Shown piece after piece: positions 62,383 through 64,000 of a stretch of DNA of 64,000 nucleotides. The notes beneath the pieces were generated by a model. The model searched no databases. It worked only from the letters and a program-made list of their open reading frames with translations, and was not told where the DNA came from. Numbering within the stretch: position 1 is the stretch's first letter; every line of letters starts with the position of its first letter. Source of the DNA: Lachnospiraceae bacterium (GTDB lineage Bacteria; Bacillota; Clostridia; Lachnospirales; Lachnospiraceae). Made by a program: the position numbers and the translations under genes. The DNA lies in contig JAETOL010000007.1 of the NCBI GenBank assembly GCA_021771755.1, positions 118,795 to 182,794 of the forward strand, in the 5' to 3' direction.

Positions 62383-62760
62383 TCAATCCTCCGTTCCAAA
62401 AACATCTTCATAAGTTGCGTATTCAGCTTTACCAGCTGCAATATCCTCAGCCTTAGCAAGCATTGCTTCTGCAGCCGGTCTAATTTGTGCCTGACGTTTT
62501 TTGAACTCTGTAAGCAATTCTTCTCCAGATAAGCCTTCCTTAATCAAATCGGTCAGAATCTGTTCAGCAAACTCGCCATCTGCAACAGTCTTAATCGGAC
62601 GAATAATAAGTTCATCACCACGCACAATACATTCTGCTTCATCACCAAAGCCTAGCAACTGGTAGAACTTCTGCGGGATTGTAATCTGTCTCTTTGAAGA
62701 AATACTAAGAACTTTTCTGTTCATTTTCGTGTTCCCTCTTTCCATTGCAACTGTAGACAT
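62383..62760 (-). CDS. AbrB/MazE/SpoVT-type antitoxin
   Basis: A 125-residue protein. Residues 13-60 are an AbrB/MazE swapped-hairpin DNA-binding domain (VLSISSKRQITIPQKFYQLL, DELIIRPI); the acidic C-terminal part should cover the toxin. GGAGG lies eight bases before ATG 62760. A toxin follows at once, giving a complete antitoxin-toxin operon with antitoxin first. Confidence 0.88.
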   Translation of the reverse strand: MSTVAMERGNTKMNRKVLSISSKRQITIPQKFYQLLGFGDEAECIVRGDELIIRPIKTVADGEFAEQILTDLIKEGLSGEELLTEFKKRQAQIRPAAEAMLAKAEDIAAGKAEYATYEDVFGTED

Positions 62761-62838
62761 ACTTACTACCTCCTTCTTATCTTATGCAAACGCACTTCTT
62801 TGCATTCTCATTTTCTTGGTTTCTTTACTTCTAAATTA

Positions 62839-62867
62839 ATTATAAAGGCTGTTTCCATAAAAGTCAA
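62839..62867 (-). promoter_or_regulatory. sigma-A promoter of the toxin-antitoxin operon
   Basis: Minus strand TTGACT (62862-62867), 17 bases, TATAAT (62839-62844), about 80 bases before the antitoxin ATG. Confidence 0.85.
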
Positions 62868-62967
62868 TATTCTACTGTGATTTCGTTTGCCTGGTTACTG
62901 TCAAGTAATCGTTGGCAACTTTCTTTTTGATTTATCTTTTCTGTTCAAGCAGTTCTTTTTCTGCTTT

Positions 62968-63814
62968 CTAATATCCAGCCATGTGCAGCAATCGTTTTCT
63001 CTCCCCCTGTATCTTTCCGTCCAATCCAACTACATGCCCTATTGCTGGATATTGATAGCCTTTTCCGTCTTTCTTTGGTGCCTTTGCCGACATCAGGATT
63101 TCACCATATAACTCTTCTACCCTTTCTTCTTCAAATACCGGTCTCCGCAGACGTTCTGTCACTGCATACAGTTTCCCGCTGCATTTTTTTGTCAGAATCT
63201 TCGCCAGATGATTCCCTCCACGGCGGCTCCAGCTCCTGTGCCCATGCTTCATCCGTTTCGCGATCACACTCCACACATGGTTTTCCATTGTTCCCATATT
63301 CCGGTATTCCAGCTCTTCCGGCGGTTTCGGCAACTTAAGCTTCTGGGACTGATAGGGCAGGAGCCCCTCCCGGTTGTTCTCATAATACCGAATCAGTTCT
63401 TCTGCATCTTCAATCTCATCCTCATCGCTCAGACTGTTTCGGTAGGTCTCCAGATACCGGAATAATTCTTCAATATCTTCTTCTTTCAGAAGCTCCAAAA
63501 TGGCATCCCGTGCAGCTTCTTCATGGATTTTTTCTTTTACTGCTTTATTCCGATGGAATGGGTCTAACTGGAAGCATGTACTTTTATCTTTTACTTTCTT
63601 GATCCATGACGCCCCATCCGCGTTTAAGATCCTTTGCCTTACTTCATCCAGATTAAACTCCTTTGCAATCACTGCCTCTCGGTATTCCTGGAATTCTTTT
63701 GCCTTTGAAAATCCTGCAACTACCACTTTATTTTCCAGGGCATATCGATCCGGACCGGTTTTTCTCCATCCATCATAAGCTGATATGTAATGACCGTTGT
63801 CAAGAAGTAAATTA
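62968..63814 (-). pseudogene. ISLre2-family transposase (UPF0236), N-terminus cut off
   Basis: The minus-strand frame from about 63814 reads DNGHYISAYDGWRKTGPDRY, then VVAGFSKAKEF and GHRSWSRRGGNHLAKILTKK, the core and C-terminus of ISLre2-type transposases. About 280 residues remain of the usual ~470. The missing 5' part ends exactly where another IS begins (63815), so insertion of that element broke this one. Confidence 0.85.
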
Positions 63815-64000
63815 ACCTGTTGTGCTAGTTAATATAAAAAACTTCAACAAAATATGCTATCCTATAGTTGTAAACCACTACACACTATGAAAGGAGGCAC
63901 ATTATGTTGAAGTTCCAAGATGATTATACCACTATCATAACAACTTTTGAAGATTTTATTTTGCTCGTTTATACTATTATTGATGACCTGTACCATCAGT
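63815..64000 (+). mobile_element. left end of a second insertion sequence, possibly IS982-like
   Basis: ACCTGTTGTGCTAGTT begins at 63815 where the ISLre2 frame stops. It is followed by 90 bases of AT-rich leader and then a transposase start. The right end lies outside the window, so the inverted repeat and target duplication cannot be seen. Confidence 0.6.
63904..64000 (+). CDS. transposase N-terminus (IS982-like), cut by window end
   Basis: ATG 63904 (MLKFQDDYTTIITTFEDF) with AAGGAGG at 63891-63897. The start 'FEDFILLVYTIIDDLYHQ' recalls the N-terminal helix of IS982-group transposases. Only 32 residues are visible, so the family is tentative. Confidence 0.55.
   Translation, partial: MLKFQDDYTTIITTFEDFILLVYTIIDDLYHQ

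Overview
The window is chromosomal DNA of a low-to-moderate GC Gram-positive anaerobe, most likely a Lachnospiraceae gut commensal close to Blautia. This rests on gene content and order rather than on any search: mreBCD-mrdA followed by minD-minE-rodA, a very long PBP2 with a middle insertion, a ylm-type sepF cluster leading into aroB-lspA-rluD, an L27 with a cleavable N-terminus beside its protease Prp, a THF riboswitch ahead of folE, and AGGAGG ribosome binding sites with TTG or GTG starts.

Layout. (1) 1-5.1 kb: a sugar phosphotransferase region (possible EIIA tail, fruK-type kinase, SorE-like dehydrogenase, HPr, EI) that is largely decayed. The kinase has an out-of-frame internal deletion, an EIIA-Glc-type tail is orphaned, and a GH1 gene is cut and fused to a cut URO-D gene on the other strand. 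(2) 5.2-13 kb: accessory genes (GNAT, DUF2726, LacI regulator with MATE pump, methyltransferase, transposase and permease scars, and a TetR-controlled cassette of a 40-aa protein, a 98-aa protein and an MFS pump). (3) 13.4-24.1 kb: mutS-mutL-miaA, a Met-gamma-lyase-family enzyme, two flavoproteins and radC. (4) 24.1-32.9 kb: the cell-shape and division operon mreB-C-D, mrdA, minD, minE, rodA and a D,D-carboxypeptidase. (5) 33-38.5 kb: degV behind a perfect palindrome, a GH95 pseudogene, a small P-loop protein, a DUF4213/DUF364 protein, an AT-rich membrane-anchored Mrr-type nuclease and a cyclase-family protein. (6) 38.5-42.8 kb: folate operon (THF riboswitch, folE, HD hydrolase, folP, folB-folK fusion) and a VanW protein. 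(7) 42.8-53.1 kb, minus strand: tyrosine recombinase, M23 endopeptidase with wall-binding repeats, dtd, a cytidylate-kinase-like protein, and the block HlyD-like/yggS/sepF/ylmH/aroB/lspA/rluD. (8) 53.2-58.4 kb: lexA with SOS boxes on the plus strand, then the minus-strand operon rplU-prp-rpmA-obgE-yhbY-nadD-yqeK-rsfS behind a strong promoter and L21 leader. (9) 58.4-64 kb: a two-gene unit of unknown function with a decayed tandem copy, an HTH-UDP-sugar dehydrogenase fusion, a toxin-antitoxin pair, and an ISLre2-type transposase cut by a second IS that runs off the window.

Two themes stand out. First, gene decay by clean internal deletions (fruK, GH95, aroB) and by truncation or fusion, mostly in carbohydrate genes. 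aroB is the surprise because the deletion is in frame and the gene is normally needed for aromatic amino acids. Second, a few unusual architectures: an XRE-type HTH fused in frame to a nucleotide-sugar dehydrogenase, a membrane-tethered Mrr nuclease, the TetR-controlled small-protein/MFS cassette, and a duplicated two-gene module of unknown function. I see no CRISPR array, no rRNA and no tRNA genes. No wholly new system is proven here; these are the best candidates.
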